The notes under the pieces: model-generated
Told to the model about the DNA's origin: nothing
Databases searched by the model: none
The model's input: the letters and a program-made list of their open reading frames with translations, nothing else
Part shown: positions 48,908 through 58,141 of the stretch, piece after piece
How the letters are laid out: each line of letters opens with the position of its first letter
Position numbering within the stretch: position 1 is the first letter of the stretch
Source: Castellaniella daejeonensis
GTDB taxonomy: Bacteria; Pseudomonadota; Gammaproteobacteria; Burkholderiales; Burkholderiaceae_B
Direction of reading: 5' to 3'
Assembly: GCF_039523555.1 (NCBI RefSeq)
Contig: NZ_BAAAFN010000010.1
Span: 1-64,000, forward strand
Length of the DNA stretch: 64,000 nt
Translations under genes and position numbers: made by a program

Positions 48908-48955
48908 ATGCAGCAAGACTGCCGAATCGATACCGGGAGGCCGCCATGCAGGTAG
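48908..48955 (+). CDS. Possible 15-codon upstream ORF before pntAA
   Basis: ATG at 48908 with AAGGAAGAG directly upstream opens MQQDCRIDTGRPPCR, ending in TAG at 48953-48955, which overlaps the pntAA start codon (48946) in another frame. It could couple or attenuate pntAA translation, or be chance. There is no conservation evidence. Confidence 0.2.
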   Translation: MQQDCRIDTGRPPCR

Positions 48956-50064
48956 GCATCCCGCGCGAAACCCTGCCGGGCGAAACCCGGGTCGCCGCCA
49001 CACCCGAAACCGTCAAGAAGCTGGTCCAGGCGGGCCACCAGGTACGGATCGAGCGCGGCGCCGGCACGGCCGCCCGCTATCCCGACGCAGACTACGAAAA
49101 GGCAGGCGCCGAGCTCGCCGATGCCGGGGCCGCCCTGGGCAGCGAGCTGGTGCTGAAGGTGCGCCGCCCCGATGCGGCCGAACTGGGGCGCATGAAGCCG
49201 GGCGCCGTGCTGCTCGGCATGCTCGATCCTTTCGACCAGGACGGCCTGCGGGCGCTGGCGGGCGCCGGCCTCACGGCCTTCGCCCTCGAAGCCGCACCGC
49301 GCACGACCCGCGCCCAGAGCCTGGACGTGCTCTCGTCCCAGGCGAACCTGGCCGGCTACAAGGCCGTGCTGCTGGCCACCCAGTACTACGGCCGCATCCT
49401 GCCCATGATGATGACCGCCGCCGGCACCCTGAAAGCCGCCCGCGTGGTGGTGCTGGGCGCGGGCGTGGCCGGTCTCCAGGCCATCGCCACCGCGCGCCGC
49501 CTGGGCGCCGTGGTAGAGGCCTCCGACGTGCGCCCCGCGGCGCGCGAGCAGGTCGAATCCCTGGGCGGCAAGTTCATCGACGTGCCCTACGAGACCGACG
49601 AAGAACGCGAGATCGCCCAGGGCGTAGGCGGCTACGCCCGGCCCATGCCGGCCGCCTGGATGGCGCGTCAGGCAGCCCTGGTGGCCGAGCGCTGCAAGCA
49701 GGCCGACATCGTCCTCACCACCGCCCTGATTCCCGGCCGCCCGGCGCCGACCCTGATCCAGCCGGATACGGTCGCCGCCATGAAGCCGGGTTCGGTGATC
49801 GTCGACCTGGCCGTGGAACGCGGCGGCAACTGCCCGCTGTCGGTGCCGGACCAGGTCGTCGAGCACGGCGGCGTCACCCTGGTCGGGCTGAGCAATCTGC
49901 CCGCCCTGCTGGCAACCGACGCCTCGGCGCTGTACGCGCGCAACGTGCTCGATTTCCTGAAACTCGTCATCGACGCCGAGGGCCGTCTCGCCCTGCCCGC
50001 GGACGACGACATCGTCACTGCCTGCCTGGTCTGCAAGGACGGCCAGGTCCTGAGGAGCGCCTGA
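48946..50064 (+). CDS. pntAA: NAD(P) transhydrogenase alpha subunit, NAD-binding part
   Basis: Peripheral NAD(H)-binding domain I of proton-translocating transhydrogenase, which makes NADPH from NADH using the proton gradient. The 372-residue protein resembles alanine dehydrogenase: PRETLPGETRVAATPETV at the start, VVLGAGVAGLQAIATARRLGA (about residues 164-184) as the dinucleotide fold. The alpha subunit is split in two genes here; the next gene (pntAB) overlaps the stop as TGATG. Confidence 0.95.
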   Translation: MQVGIPRETLPGETRVAATPETVKKLVQAGHQVRIERGAGTAARYPDADYEKAGAELADAGAALGSELVLKVRRPDAAELGRMKPGAVLLGMLDPFDQDGLRALAGAGLTAFALEAAPRTTRAQSLDVLSSQANLAGYKAVLLATQYYGRILPMMMTAAGTLKAARVVVLGAGVAGLQAIATARRLGAVVEASDVRPAAREQVESLGGKFIDVPYETDEEREIAQGVGGYARPMPAAWMARQAALVAERCKQADIVLTTALIPGRPAPTLIQPDTVAAMKPGSVIVDLAVERGGNCPLSVPDQVVEHGGVTLVGLSNLPALLATDASALYARNVLDFLKLVIDAEGRLALPADDDIVTACLVCKDGQVLRSA

Positions 50065-50372
50065 TGGAAGCCGTCAACCCCACCCTGATCAACGTCATCA
50101 TCTTCGTGCTCGCCGTCTACGTGGGTTTCCACGTGGTCTGGAACGTGACGCCTGCCCTGCACACCCCGCTGATGGCCGTGACCAACGCCATCTCGGCCAT
50201 CGTCATCGTCGGCGCCATGCTGGCGACCGGCCTGACCGACGGCGGTCTGGCCCAGTCCATGGGGGTGGTCGCCGTCGCCCTGGCGGCGGTGAACGTCTTC
50301 GGCGGCTTCCTGGTCACCCAGCGCATGCTGGAAATGTTCAAGAAGAAAGAACGCAAGGGGGACCAGGCATGA
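50064..50372 (+). CDS. pntAB: NAD(P) transhydrogenase alpha subunit, membrane part
   Basis: A 102-residue integral membrane subunit with three helices (about residues 8-28, 38-58, 66-86), corresponding to the membrane part of the E. coli PntA C-terminus. It overlaps pntAA at its start and pntB at its end (ATGA), so the three transhydrogenase genes are translationally coupled. This split form is common in Alphaproteobacteria and Betaproteobacteria. Confidence 0.94.
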   Translation: MEAVNPTLINVIIFVLAVYVGFHVVWNVTPALHTPLMAVTNAISAIVIVGAMLATGLTDGGLAQSMGVVAVALAAVNVFGGFLVTQRMLEMFKKKERKGDQA

Positions 50373-51805
50373 TCTCGGCCAATCTCGTCACCCTGCTCTA
50401 CCTGATCGCCTCGGTCTGCTTCATCCAGGCGCTCAAGGGCCTGTCGCACCCCACCACCTCGCGCCGGGGCAACGTCTTTGGCATGGCCGGCATGGCGATC
50501 GCCATCCTGACCACGGCGGTGCTGATCGTCGGCCTGGCGCGCGACAGCGCCACCGCAACCGGCCTGGGGCGCGTGATCCTCGGCCTGCTGGTCGGCGGCG
50601 CCATCGGCACCGTGCTGGCACGCAAGGTCCAGATGACCAAGATGCCGGAACTGATCGCCTTCATGCACAGCATGATCGGCCTGGCCGCCGTTGCCATCGC
50701 CACGGCGGTCGTGGCCGAACCGCACGCCTTCGGCATCGCGGCCCACGGCGCTCCGATCCCCACGGGCAACCGGCTCGAACTGTTCATCGGCACCTTCGTC
50801 GGCGCCATCACTTTCTCCGGTTCGGTGATCGCCTTCGGCAAGCTGTCGGGCAAGTACAAGTTCCGCCTGTTCCAGGGCGCGCCGGTGGTGTTCCCCGGCC
50901 AGCACCTGCTGAACCTGCTGCTGGCGATCCTGATGCTGGCCTGCGGCTTCTGGTTCATGGCCTCTCAGTCCTGGCTGCCCTTCATCGTCATGACGGTGAT
51001 CGCCTTCCTGCTGGGCGTGCTGATCATCATCCCGATCGGCGGGGCCGACATGCCGGTGGTGATCTCCATGCTGAACAGCTACTCGGGGTGGGCCGCCGCG
51101 GGCATCGGCTTCTCGCTGAACAACCCGATGCTGATCATCGCCGGCTCGCTGGTGGGGTCTTCCGGCGCGATCCTGTCCTACATCATGTGCAAGGCGATGA
51201 ACCGGTCGTTCTTCAACGTGATCCTGGGCGGCTTCGGCGCCGAGCCCTCGGCCGCGGGAGCCGCGGACCAGGCGCAGCGCAGCGTCAAGTCCGGCAGCCC
51301 GGACGATGCCGCCTTCCTCATGAGCAACGCCGAGACCGTCACCATCGTTCCGGGCTACGGCCTGGCCGTGGCCCGCGCCCAGCATGCGCTCAAGGAACTG
51401 GCCGCGAAGCTGTCGGCCCAGGGCGTGACCGTGAAATACGCCATCCATCCGGTGGCCGGCCGCATGCCCGGGCACATGAACGTGCTGCTGGCCGAGGCCG
51501 AAGTCCCCTACGACCAGGTATTCGAGATGGAGGACATCAACGGCGAATTCGGCCAGACCGACGTGGTGCTGGTGCTGGGCGCCAACGACGTGGTCAACCC
51601 CGCGGCCAAGAACGACCCGAACTCGCCCATCGCGGGCATGCCGATCCTGGAGGCCTACAAGGCGCGCACGGTGATCGTCAACAAGCGTTCGATGGCGGCG
51701 GGCTATGCCGGCCTGGACAACGAGCTGTTCTACATGGACAAGACCATGATGGTGTTCGGCGACGCCAAGAAGGTGCTGGAAGACATGGTCAAGGCCCTGG
51801 AATAG
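50369..51805 (+). CDS. pntB: NAD(P) transhydrogenase beta subunit
   Basis: A 478-residue subunit: membrane domain with about nine helices (residues 1-275) forming the proton channel, then the cytoplasmic NADP(H)-binding domain III with GYGLAVARAQHALKEL (about residues 330-345) and VLVLGANDVVNPAAKNDPNSPIAGMPILE. It is followed by a hairpin that may terminate the operon. Confidence 0.96.
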   Translation: MISANLVTLLYLIASVCFIQALKGLSHPTTSRRGNVFGMAGMAIAILTTAVLIVGLARDSATATGLGRVILGLLVGGAIGTVLARKVQMTKMPELIAFMHSMIGLAAVAIATAVVAEPHAFGIAAHGAPIPTGNRLELFIGTFVGAITFSGSVIAFGKLSGKYKFRLFQGAPVVFPGQHLLNLLLAILMLACGFWFMASQSWLPFIVMTVIAFLLGVLIIIPIGGADMPVVISMLNSYSGWAAAGIGFSLNNPMLIIAGSLVGSSGAILSYIMCKAMNRSFFNVILGGFGAEPSAAGAADQAQRSVKSGSPDDAAFLMSNAETVTIVPGYGLAVARAQHALKELAAKLSAQGVTVKYAIHPVAGRMPGHMNVLLAEAEVPYDQVFEMEDINGEFGQTDVVLVLGANDVVNPAAKNDPNSPIAGMPILEAYKARTVIVNKRSMAAGYAGLDNELFYMDKTMMVFGDAKKVLEDMVKALE

Positions 51806-51821
51806 GCAACCGGCGGCCTTC

Positions 51822-51850
51822 GGAAAGGCCCGCGCATGCGGGCTTTCCCC
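51822..51850 (+). terminator. Likely terminator after pntB
   Basis: GGAAAG-g-CCCGC / GCGGG-CTTTCC stem with a four-base loop and a single bulge, ending CCCC rather than a T run, so termination strength is uncertain. Confidence 0.5.
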
Positions 51851-51928
51851 AGTTCCGGGGGCTCTGCTTCCAGAAGCCGATCGTTTAGAATTCATAACTT
51901 GACACACTTGTAGGCGCAGCCCACCACC

Positions 51929-52666
51929 ATGGCCTTCCAGGAAGACGATCCCTGTCTGGTATCGCAACCGCTCGAAATCAGCTCCATCCTGCAGGGGCTG
52001 CTCAGCCAGCGGGTGCTGGTGCGCCTGGACATCCCGGGCAAGACCGTCTCCATCATTTCCACCCTGCTCCAGGTCGATGCCAAGGCAGGCACGCTGCTGC
52101 TGGACAACGCCACCGAGGACCAGATCAACACCCAGCTGATGCGCGCGCCCGAAGTGCGCCTGCAAGGCACACTGGATCGCGTGATGATCGAATTCTCGGG
52201 CCGCCTGAGCCCCGCCATGCACCAGGGCAAGCCTGCGCTGGCAATGACCTGGCCCACCCAGCTGCGGCGGATCCAGCGGCGCGAATATTTCCGGGTCGAC
52301 GTCCCGGCCAGCAACCCTGCCCACTGCCTGATCAGGGATCCCGCCCTGCCCTCGGGCCAGGCCCGTTTCCGGATCGCGGACATCAGCGCCGGCGGCCTGC
52401 AGCTGGTGGACCGCGACAACCTGCTCACCGAGACCGTCGTGGGCAGCATCTTCGACGACTGCACGCTGGAACTGCCCGACATGGACCCGCAGGAAGTCGC
52501 CCTGCGCATACTGCGGTCCACCCACCTGACCCAGGACAACGGCAAGCCCCAGCACCAGGTCGCCTGCCGGTTCTTCAACCTGCCGGACAACCGCCAGATC
52601 GCCATCCAGCAATACATCGGCATCCTGGAACGCGCCGTCCTCGCCCGCCGCTGGGGCATCGAATAA
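51929..52666 (+). CDS. ycgR: Flagellar brake protein YcgR (PilZ domain)
   Basis: A 245-residue cyclic-di-GMP effector that slows flagellar rotation by binding the motor. It has an N-terminal YcgR domain (about residues 10-105) and a PilZ domain with both c-di-GMP motifs: RRIQRREYFRV (the RxxxR site, about 112-122) and DISAGG (about 152-157). Its presence suggests a motile organism; no other flagellar gene is in the window. It is a single gene. Confidence 0.93.
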   Translation: MAFQEDDPCLVSQPLEISSILQGLLSQRVLVRLDIPGKTVSIISTLLQVDAKAGTLLLDNATEDQINTQLMRAPEVRLQGTLDRVMIEFSGRLSPAMHQGKPALAMTWPTQLRRIQRREYFRVDVPASNPAHCLIRDPALPSGQARFRIADISAGGLQLVDRDNLLTETVVGSIFDDCTLELPDMDPQEVALRILRSTHLTQDNGKPQHQVACRFFNLPDNRQIAIQQYIGILERAVLARRWGIE

Positions 52667-52703
52667 GACGCCGGACGACGCTTGGCCGGCAGGCCTTTCC
52701 CGG

Positions 52704-52726
52704 TAAATATATCAGTTGAATATTTA
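52704..52726. promoter_or_regulatory. Perfect palindrome before the hydroxyproline dehydrogenase operon
   Basis: TAAATAT-N9-ATATTTA, ending 60 bases before the dehydrogenase start codon. A degenerate copy with the same spacing precedes the facing TRAP operon at an equal distance. It is probably the operator of a shared regulator; the GntR protein encoded in this cluster is the prime candidate. Confidence 0.6.
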
Positions 52727-52786
52727 TCGCGTCTGTGAAATCATCCCCGGTATCGGGTCCACCCGGGATCCAGACCGGCACACATC

Positions 52787-54037
52787 ATGAACGCATCATC
52801 CTGTGACGTCGCCATCGTGGGCGGCGGCATCATCGGCCTGAGCTGCGCCCTGTACCTGCGCGAAGCGGGGCACGACGTCGTCGTGGTCGAACGCAATGAA
52901 CCGGCCAGCGGCGCCAGCCGGGGCAATGCGGGCGCACTGGCCTTCGCCGAGATCCTGCCGCTGGCTTCGCCGCGCATCATCCGCAAGGCCGCCCGCTGGC
53001 TGTTCGATCCCCTGGGACCGCTCAGCCTGCCGCCCGCCTACCTGCCGCGCATCGCACCCTGGCTGCTGCGCCTGTGGCGGGCCAGCTGGCCCGAGCGCTA
53101 CCAGGCCAACATCCGCGCCCAGGTCGCCCTGATCGGCCTGGCCCAGGAAGAAATGCTGGCGATGCTGGCCCGCACGGGGCTGGACCGCCACCTGCACACC
53201 GAAGGCGTGCTGGAAGTCTACGAAGGCGCGCAGCGTTTCGCCGCGGCGCAGGAAACCGCCCGCCAGCGACTGGCCTACGGCATCGAGAGCCAGCCCGTCC
53301 AGGGCGCCGAACTGGCCGATCTGCAGCCCGGCCTGTCGCCCCGCTTCACCCACGGCATGCTGGTGCCCCGCTGGCGCAACGTCGACGATCCCCAGGCGCT
53401 GGCCGTGGACATCGGCCTGCAGGCGCAGGCGCTCGGTGCCCGGCTGCTGCGGCACGAAGTCCGCGCCATAGAACCCGCCGCCCAGGGCGGCCGGCTCATG
53501 CTGGACGACGGCACCGCGCTGCAGGCGCGCCGGATCGTGATCGCGGCCGGCGCCTGGTCGCACCAGCTGAGCCGCCCCCTGGGTGATCCCATCCCCCTGG
53601 AAACCGAGCGCGGCTACAACACGACCCTGCCGCCGGACGCGCTGGACCTGCGCCGCCAGATCACGTTTTCAGACCACGGCTTCGTGATCTCGCCCCTGAG
53701 CTGCGGCATCCGCGTGGGCGGCGCCGTCGAGCTGGCCGGCCTGAAGCGTGCGCCCGATTACCGCCGCGCCCAGGCCATGCTGGACAAGGCCAAGGCCTTC
53801 CTGCCGGCGCTGCGCACCGAAGGCGGCGAGCAATGGATGGGCTTCAGGCCCAGCCTGCCCGATTCGCTGCCGGTGATCGGCCGCGCCCGCCGCCACCCGG
53901 ACATCTTCTATGCATTCGGCCACGGCCACCTGGGCCTGACGCAGTCGGCCGCCACGGCCCGCCTGATCCGCGACCTGGTCGCCGGCCAGGCGCCAGCCAT
54001 CGACCTTGCACCCTACCGGCCGGATCGCTTCTTCTGA
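52787..54037 (+). CDS. FAD-dependent D-amino-acid dehydrogenase (probable D-hydroxyproline dehydrogenase)
   Basis: A 416-residue DadA-type flavoenzyme with FAD motif VGGGIIGLSCALYL at the N-terminus and EQWMGFRPSLPDSLPVIG and FYAFGHGHLGLTQS near the C-terminus. In this cluster it most likely oxidises cis-4-hydroxy-D-proline to 1-pyrroline-4-hydroxy-2-carboxylate. It is a single-gene enzyme, not the three-subunit LhpBEF type. The epimerase gene follows after 11 bases. Specificity is inferred from context; D-alanine or other D-amino acids are possible. Confidence 0.85.
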   Translation: MNASSCDVAIVGGGIIGLSCALYLREAGHDVVVVERNEPASGASRGNAGALAFAEILPLASPRIIRKAARWLFDPLGPLSLPPAYLPRIAPWLLRLWRASWPERYQANIRAQVALIGLAQEEMLAMLARTGLDRHLHTEGVLEVYEGAQRFAAAQETARQRLAYGIESQPVQGAELADLQPGLSPRFTHGMLVPRWRNVDDPQALAVDIGLQAQALGARLLRHEVRAIEPAAQGGRLMLDDGTALQARRIVIAAGAWSHQLSRPLGDPIPLETERGYNTTLPPDALDLRRQITFSDHGFVISPLSCGIRVGGAVELAGLKRAPDYRRAQAMLDKAKAFLPALRTEGGEQWMGFRPSLPDSLPVIGRARRHPDIFYAFGHGHLGLTQSAATARLIRDLVAGQAPAIDLAPYRPDRFF

Positions 54038-54048
54038 GGACTCATCAC

Positions 54049-54990
54049 ATGCATCGCATCTCCATCCTGGACTCGCATACCGGCGGAGAGCCGACGCGGC
54101 TGGTGCTCGACGGCTTTCCCGACCTGGGCACCGGCTCCATGGCCGAACGCCGCCGGCTGCTGGCCGAAAAGCACGACTCGTGGCGCAAGACCGTGATCCT
54201 GGAACCGCGCGGCAGCGACGTGCTGGTCGGCGCCCTGCTGTGCAAGCCGGTGGATCCCGCCGCCACCGCCGGCGTGATCTTCTTCAACAACACCGGCTAC
54301 CTGGGCATGTGCGGCCACGGCACCATCGGCCTGCTGGCCTCGCTGGCGTGGCTGGGCCGCATCGAGGCGGGCGAGCATCGCATCGAAACCCCGGTGGGCA
54401 CCGTCGTCGCCACGCTGCACGATGATGGCTCGGTCAGCGTGCGCAACGTGCCCGCCTACCGCCACCGCAAGGCGGTGGCCGTGGACGTCCCCGGCCACGG
54501 CACCGTCCATGGCGACATCGCCTGGGGCGGCAACTGGTTCTTCCTGGTGGATGCGCCCGGGCACGTCGTCCCCGGCGCCGACCGGGCCGCGCTGACGGAA
54601 TACGCCTGGGCCATCTGCCAGGCCCTGGACGCCCAGGGCATCCGGGGGCGCGGCGATGCGCGCATCGACCATATCGAGCTCTTCGGCGCCGACGAGGATG
54701 CCGACAGCCGCAATTTCGTGCTGTGCCCCGGCAAGGCCTACGACCGCTCGCCCTGCGGCACCGGCACCAGCGCCAAGCTGGCCTGCCTGGCCGCCGACGG
54801 CAAGCTCGCCCCGGGGCAGGTCTGGCGCCAGTCCAGTATCATTGGCAGTCAATTCCAGGCCAGCTACGAGCCGGGCGAACACGGCGAGGTCATCCCGACC
54901 CTGCGCGGGCGCGCCCACATCAGCGGCGAAACCACCCTGATCCTGCAAGACGACGACCCCTTCCGGTGGGGCATCGAACCCCAGTCCTGA
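54049..54990 (+). CDS. 4-hydroxyproline 2-epimerase (proline racemase family)
   Basis: A 313-residue proline-racemase-fold enzyme that interconverts trans-4-hydroxy-L-proline and cis-4-hydroxy-D-proline. Both catalytic Cys are present: MCGHGTIG (about residue 88) and PCGTGTSAK (about 242), which separates it from the Ser/Thr-type hydroxyproline dehydratases. The family residue pattern and the surrounding pathway genes favour 4-hydroxyproline over proline. Start 54049 follows GAGGA. gntR follows after 12 bases. Confidence 0.92.
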   Translation: MHRISILDSHTGGEPTRLVLDGFPDLGTGSMAERRRLLAEKHDSWRKTVILEPRGSDVLVGALLCKPVDPAATAGVIFFNNTGYLGMCGHGTIGLLASLAWLGRIEAGEHRIETPVGTVVATLHDDGSVSVRNVPAYRHRKAVAVDVPGHGTVHGDIAWGGNWFFLVDAPGHVVPGADRAALTEYAWAICQALDAQGIRGRGDARIDHIELFGADEDADSRNFVLCPGKAYDRSPCGTGTSAKLACLAADGKLAPGQVWRQSSIIGSQFQASYEPGEHGEVIPTLRGRAHISGETTLILQDDDPFRWGIEPQS

Positions 54991-55002
54991 TTCTTCTCCG
55001 AC

Positions 55003-55659
55003 ATGACTTCCGCAGCCCCCACCGTCAAGATCCGCGCCACTGAAGCGGCCTATGACCGCATCGAGCAGATGATCGCCACGCTGCAGCTGGAGCCCAACCA
55101 GCCGATCGTGGAAAGCGACCTGATCCAGATGACCGGCCTGGGCCGAACCCCCATCCGCGAGGCCCTGATGCGGCTGATCGCCAGCGGCCTGATCGAGCAG
55201 CAGCCCCGGCGCGGGCTGCGTGTCAGCGAGATCCGCATCGCGGAACACCTGATCCTGATCGAGACCCGCCGCGTGCTGGAACGGCTGATCGCCGGTTCGG
55301 CGGCGCGCCGCGCCACGGCCGGCCAGCGCGCCGCCCTGCTGCAATGCGCGCACGACATGGCGGCGGCCGCGCGCCAGGGCGACCTGGACGGCTACATGCG
55401 CGCCGACCAGGCGCTGGACCGCGTCACCCACGAGGCCAGCCGCAATCCCTACGCCGTGCAGGCGATCATCCCGATGATCATCCAGTGCCGCCGATTCTGG
55501 TATGCCTACCGGCACGAGGGCGACCTGGAGCGCGGCGCCAACTGCCACCTGATGCTGGCCGAAGGCATCCACGCAAACGATCCGGACAGGGCCATCGCCG
55601 GCGCGGACGCGCTGATGGACTACCTGATGGAATTCACCCACACGGTGATCGAGGGATGA
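55003..55659 (+). CDS. GntR-family (FadR/FCD subgroup) transcriptional regulator
   Basis: A 218-residue regulator with N-terminal winged helix (about residues 20-75: ESDLIQMTGLGRTPIREALMRL) and an all-helical C-terminal FCD effector domain (about 85-210) with the usual metal-binding His/Asp positions. It ends at a bidirectional terminator and is the last gene of the dehydrogenase-epimerase operon. It is the likely sensor of hydroxyproline or a pathway intermediate and probably binds the palindromes at both operon fronts. Confidence 0.9.
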   Translation: MTSAAPTVKIRATEAAYDRIEQMIATLQLEPNQPIVESDLIQMTGLGRTPIREALMRLIASGLIEQQPRRGLRVSEIRIAEHLILIETRRVLERLIAGSAARRATAGQRAALLQCAHDMAAAARQGDLDGYMRADQALDRVTHEASRNPYAVQAIIPMIIQCRRFWYAYRHEGDLERGANCHLMLAEGIHANDPDRAIAGADALMDYLMEFTHTVIEG

Positions 55660-55687
55660 AAAAAAGGCGCCTGACGGCGCCTTTTTT
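55659..55687. terminator. Bidirectional intrinsic terminator between converging operons
   Basis: AAAAAAAGGCGCC-TGAC-GGCGCCTTTTTT: a GC stem flanked by an A tract and a T tract, so it serves the gntR transcript to the right and the aldehyde dehydrogenase transcript to the left. Its first bases overlap the gntR stop codon. Confidence 0.92.
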
Positions 55688-55699
55688 CATCCCATATCC

Positions 55700-57181
55700 C
55701 TAGTTCACATACCAGATCGTCTTGATCTGCTGGTACTGGTCCAGGGCTTCCAGGCCATTGTCGCGGCCGCCGAAACCGGACTGCTTGTAGCCGCCGAACG
55801 GGGTGGTGATGTCGCCTTCGGAAAAGCCGTTGACCGACACCGTGCCCGCCTGGATGGCGCGGGCCACGCGCTGGGCCCGGCCCACGTCGCGGGTGTACAG
55901 GGATGCCGCCAGGCCGTAGTTGCTGTCGTTGGCCAGGTCGATGGCTTCCTGTTCGGTCTCGAACGTGGACACGGCCAGGATGGGGCCGAAGACTTCTTCG
56001 CGGAACAGGCGCGACTCGCGCGAAACAGCGTCGAAGATGGTCGGCTCGACGTACCAGCCGCTGCCCAGATCCGAATGGATGCGCCCGCCATGCACCAGGC
56101 GCGCGCCTTCGGCCGCTGCGCCTTCCAGGAAGCCGCGCACCTTGTCGAAGTGCGCGCGCTCGACCATGGGGCCGATCTGCACGGATTCATCCGTGGGCAG
56201 GCCGACCTTCCAGTTCGACAGGCGCGCACGCAGGCGATCCAGCACGGCGTCCTTGACGCTCGACTGGACGATCAGGCGCGAGCCGCAGCTGCAGTTCTCG
56301 CCCATGTTCCAGAATGCGGCCGCCAGCACGTGGTCCACCAGGCCATCTAGGTCGGCGTCGTCGAAGATCACCTGGGGGCTCTTGCCGCCGCATTCCAGGA
56401 TGATCTCCTTCAGATTGCTCTCGGCCGAGTACTTCAGGAAATAGCGGCCGACCTCGGTGGAGCCCGTGAAGGACACCACGTCCACATCCATGTGGCGCCC
56501 GATCGCCTGGCCGACTTCCTCGCCCAGGCCGGTCACCAGCTGCAGCGCGGCCGCCGGGACGCCAGCTTCGTGCGCCAGCTGGGTCATGCGGTAGGCGCTC
56601 AGGGAAGTCAGCTCGGCCGGCTTGACGATGACCGAATTGCCGGCAGCCAGCGCGGGCGCGACCTTCCAGGCGTACATCTGGGCCGGGAAGTTCCAGGGCA
56701 GCACGGCCCCCACCACGCCGATGGGCTCCTTCACGATCAGGCCGGTGGCGGCCGGACCGGTCGGCGCGATGCGGCCGAAGCACTTGTCGATGGCCTCGGC
56801 ATACCAGCGGAAAGTATCCAGCGTGGCCGGCAGGTCCGTGTTCAGGCATTCGGTGATCGGCTTGCCGGCGTCGATGCAGTCCAGCGCCGCCAGTTCTTCA
56901 GCATGGGCCTCCATCAGGTCGGCCCAGGCCAGCAGCACGCGCTTGCGTTCCGCCGGGGCCAGCTGCGACCATTCGCCGGACTTGAAGCTGGCGCGCGCCA
57001 CGCGCACCGCCAGATCGACGTCGGCGGCGGTGCCCGATTCCAGGGTGCCGATCACGCTGTTGTCGATCGGCGTGGTGTTGTCCATCCGGGCGCCGGGGGC
57101 GTCGTGGCCGGGAATCAGGTGGCCGGCCCACAGGCTGCCCGCGCGGGCCTGTTCGAAAATCTGTTCCTTGGTTTGCGGCAT
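55700..57181 (-). CDS. Aldehyde dehydrogenase (probable 2-oxoglutarate semialdehyde dehydrogenase)
   Basis: A 493-residue NAD(P)-dependent aldehyde dehydrogenase: SFTGSTEVG (cofactor), catalytic Glu in LECGGKSPQ (about residue 260), catalytic Cys in MGENCSCGSR (about 294). In the hydroxyproline pathway it would oxidise 2-oxoglutarate semialdehyde to 2-oxoglutarate, which enters the TCA cycle. Sequence alone also resembles gamma-aminobutyraldehyde-type dehydrogenases; the assignment rests on the operon. It lies 11 bases after the DapA-like gene and ends at the shared terminator. Confidence 0.87.
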   Translation of the reverse strand: MPQTKEQIFEQARAGSLWAGHLIPGHDAPGARMDNTTPIDNSVIGTLESGTAADVDLAVRVARASFKSGEWSQLAPAERKRVLLAWADLMEAHAEELAALDCIDAGKPITECLNTDLPATLDTFRWYAEAIDKCFGRIAPTGPAATGLIVKEPIGVVGAVLPWNFPAQMYAWKVAPALAAGNSVIVKPAELTSLSAYRMTQLAHEAGVPAAALQLVTGLGEEVGQAIGRHMDVDVVSFTGSTEVGRYFLKYSAESNLKEIILECGGKSPQVIFDDADLDGLVDHVLAAAFWNMGENCSCGSRLIVQSSVKDAVLDRLRARLSNWKVGLPTDESVQIGPMVERAHFDKVRGFLEGAAAEGARLVHGGRIHSDLGSGWYVEPTIFDAVSRESRLFREEVFGPILAVSTFETEQEAIDLANDSNYGLAASLYTRDVGRAQRVARAIQAGTVSVNGFSEGDITTPFGGYKQSGFGGRDNGLEALDQYQQIKTIWYVN

Positions 57182-57192
57182 GGCGGTTCTCC

Positions 57193-58068
57193 TCAGCCCT
57201 TGTAGGCGTCCAGCAGCGCCAGGAAGGCGCGTTCATCCTGTTCGGACATCGGCACCAGCGGCAGGCGCACCTGGCCGACATCGATCCCATGGCGGCGGCA
57301 GCCCAGCTTGGCCTTCTGGTTGTAATCGCCGGATTCCATGTCCTGGATCACCGGGTACATGCCGCTCATCAGGCTGCGGACCTTGTCCCACTGGCCTTCG
57401 CCGGCGGCCTTGACCATGGCGGCCTGCTCGGCCGGGAACACATTGGCACCGCCGCTGATCCAGCTGCGCACGCCCCAGAACAGGAAGTCGGCCGCCATGT
57501 CGTCGGAACCGCTGATGATCTCGAAATCCGGGATGCCGGCCTGGATCAGGGCCAGGGCGCGGTTGAAGCTGCCGCTGCTTTCCTTGATGCCGACGATGTT
57601 CGGGATGCGCGCCAGTTCGATCACCGTTTCCACGGCGATCTGCACGCCCACCCGCGCCGGGAAGTCGTACATGATGATGGGCAGCCGGGTGGCCTGCGCG
57701 ACCGTGCGGAAATGCTGCGCGATCCCGGCCTGCTCCGGCAGGCTGTAGGGCGGCGTGGACAGCATGAGCCCGTCGTAGCCCAGGGCTTCGGCCTGGTGGG
57801 CATTGCGGATGGCCTGGGTCGTGGACAGGGCGTTGATGCCGGCGATCGCCGTCACGCGGCCCCGCGTGGCCTCGGCGACCGTGCGCAGCACCAGCTCGCG
57901 CTCATCGTCTTCCAGCGCATAGTATTCGCCCGTGGTTCCGCAGGCCACGATGCCGGCGACGCCGGCTTCGATGAAGCGCTCCACCAGCCGGCGCAGCGCC
58001 TCGGCATCGACGCTTCCATCCGCCGCGAACGGGGTGACGATGGGAACCAGGACTCCTTCGGTTTTCAT
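57193..58068 (-). CDS. DapA-family lyase (probable pyrroline-4-hydroxy-2-carboxylate deaminase)
   Basis: A 291-residue class I aldolase-fold protein of the dihydrodipicolinate synthase family. It has the GTTGE motif (GTTGEYYAL, about residues 44-52), the Schiff-base Lys in VGIKESSG (about 160) and the Tyr of IMYDFPARVG (about 133). In this context it most likely deaminates 1-pyrroline-4-hydroxy-2-carboxylate to 2-oxoglutarate semialdehyde, as LhpC does. True DapA or a sugar-acid aldolase fits the setting less well. Confidence 0.87.
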   Translation of the reverse strand: MKTEGVLVPIVTPFAADGSVDAEALRRLVERFIEAGVAGIVACGTTGEYYALEDDERELVLRTVAEATRGRVTAIAGINALSTTQAIRNAHQAEALGYDGLMLSTPPYSLPEQAGIAQHFRTVAQATRLPIIMYDFPARVGVQIAVETVIELARIPNIVGIKESSGSFNRALALIQAGIPDFEIISGSDDMAADFLFWGVRSWISGGANVFPAEQAAMVKAAGEGQWDKVRSLMSGMYPVIQDMESGDYNQKAKLGCRRHGIDVGQVRLPLVPMSEQDERAFLALLDAYKG

Positions 58069-58141
58069 ATGCTTTCCTAAGAACTAAAAAGACGGCCCGG
58101 ACAGCCGGGCGGAAACGGGGCGCGGGGCCCCGGAATCAGAT

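Noticed and set aside
51857..51884. Sigma-28 flagellar promoter before ycgR
   Set aside because: GCCGATCG resembles the -10 box, but the -35 (TAAA) at the required spacing is missing.
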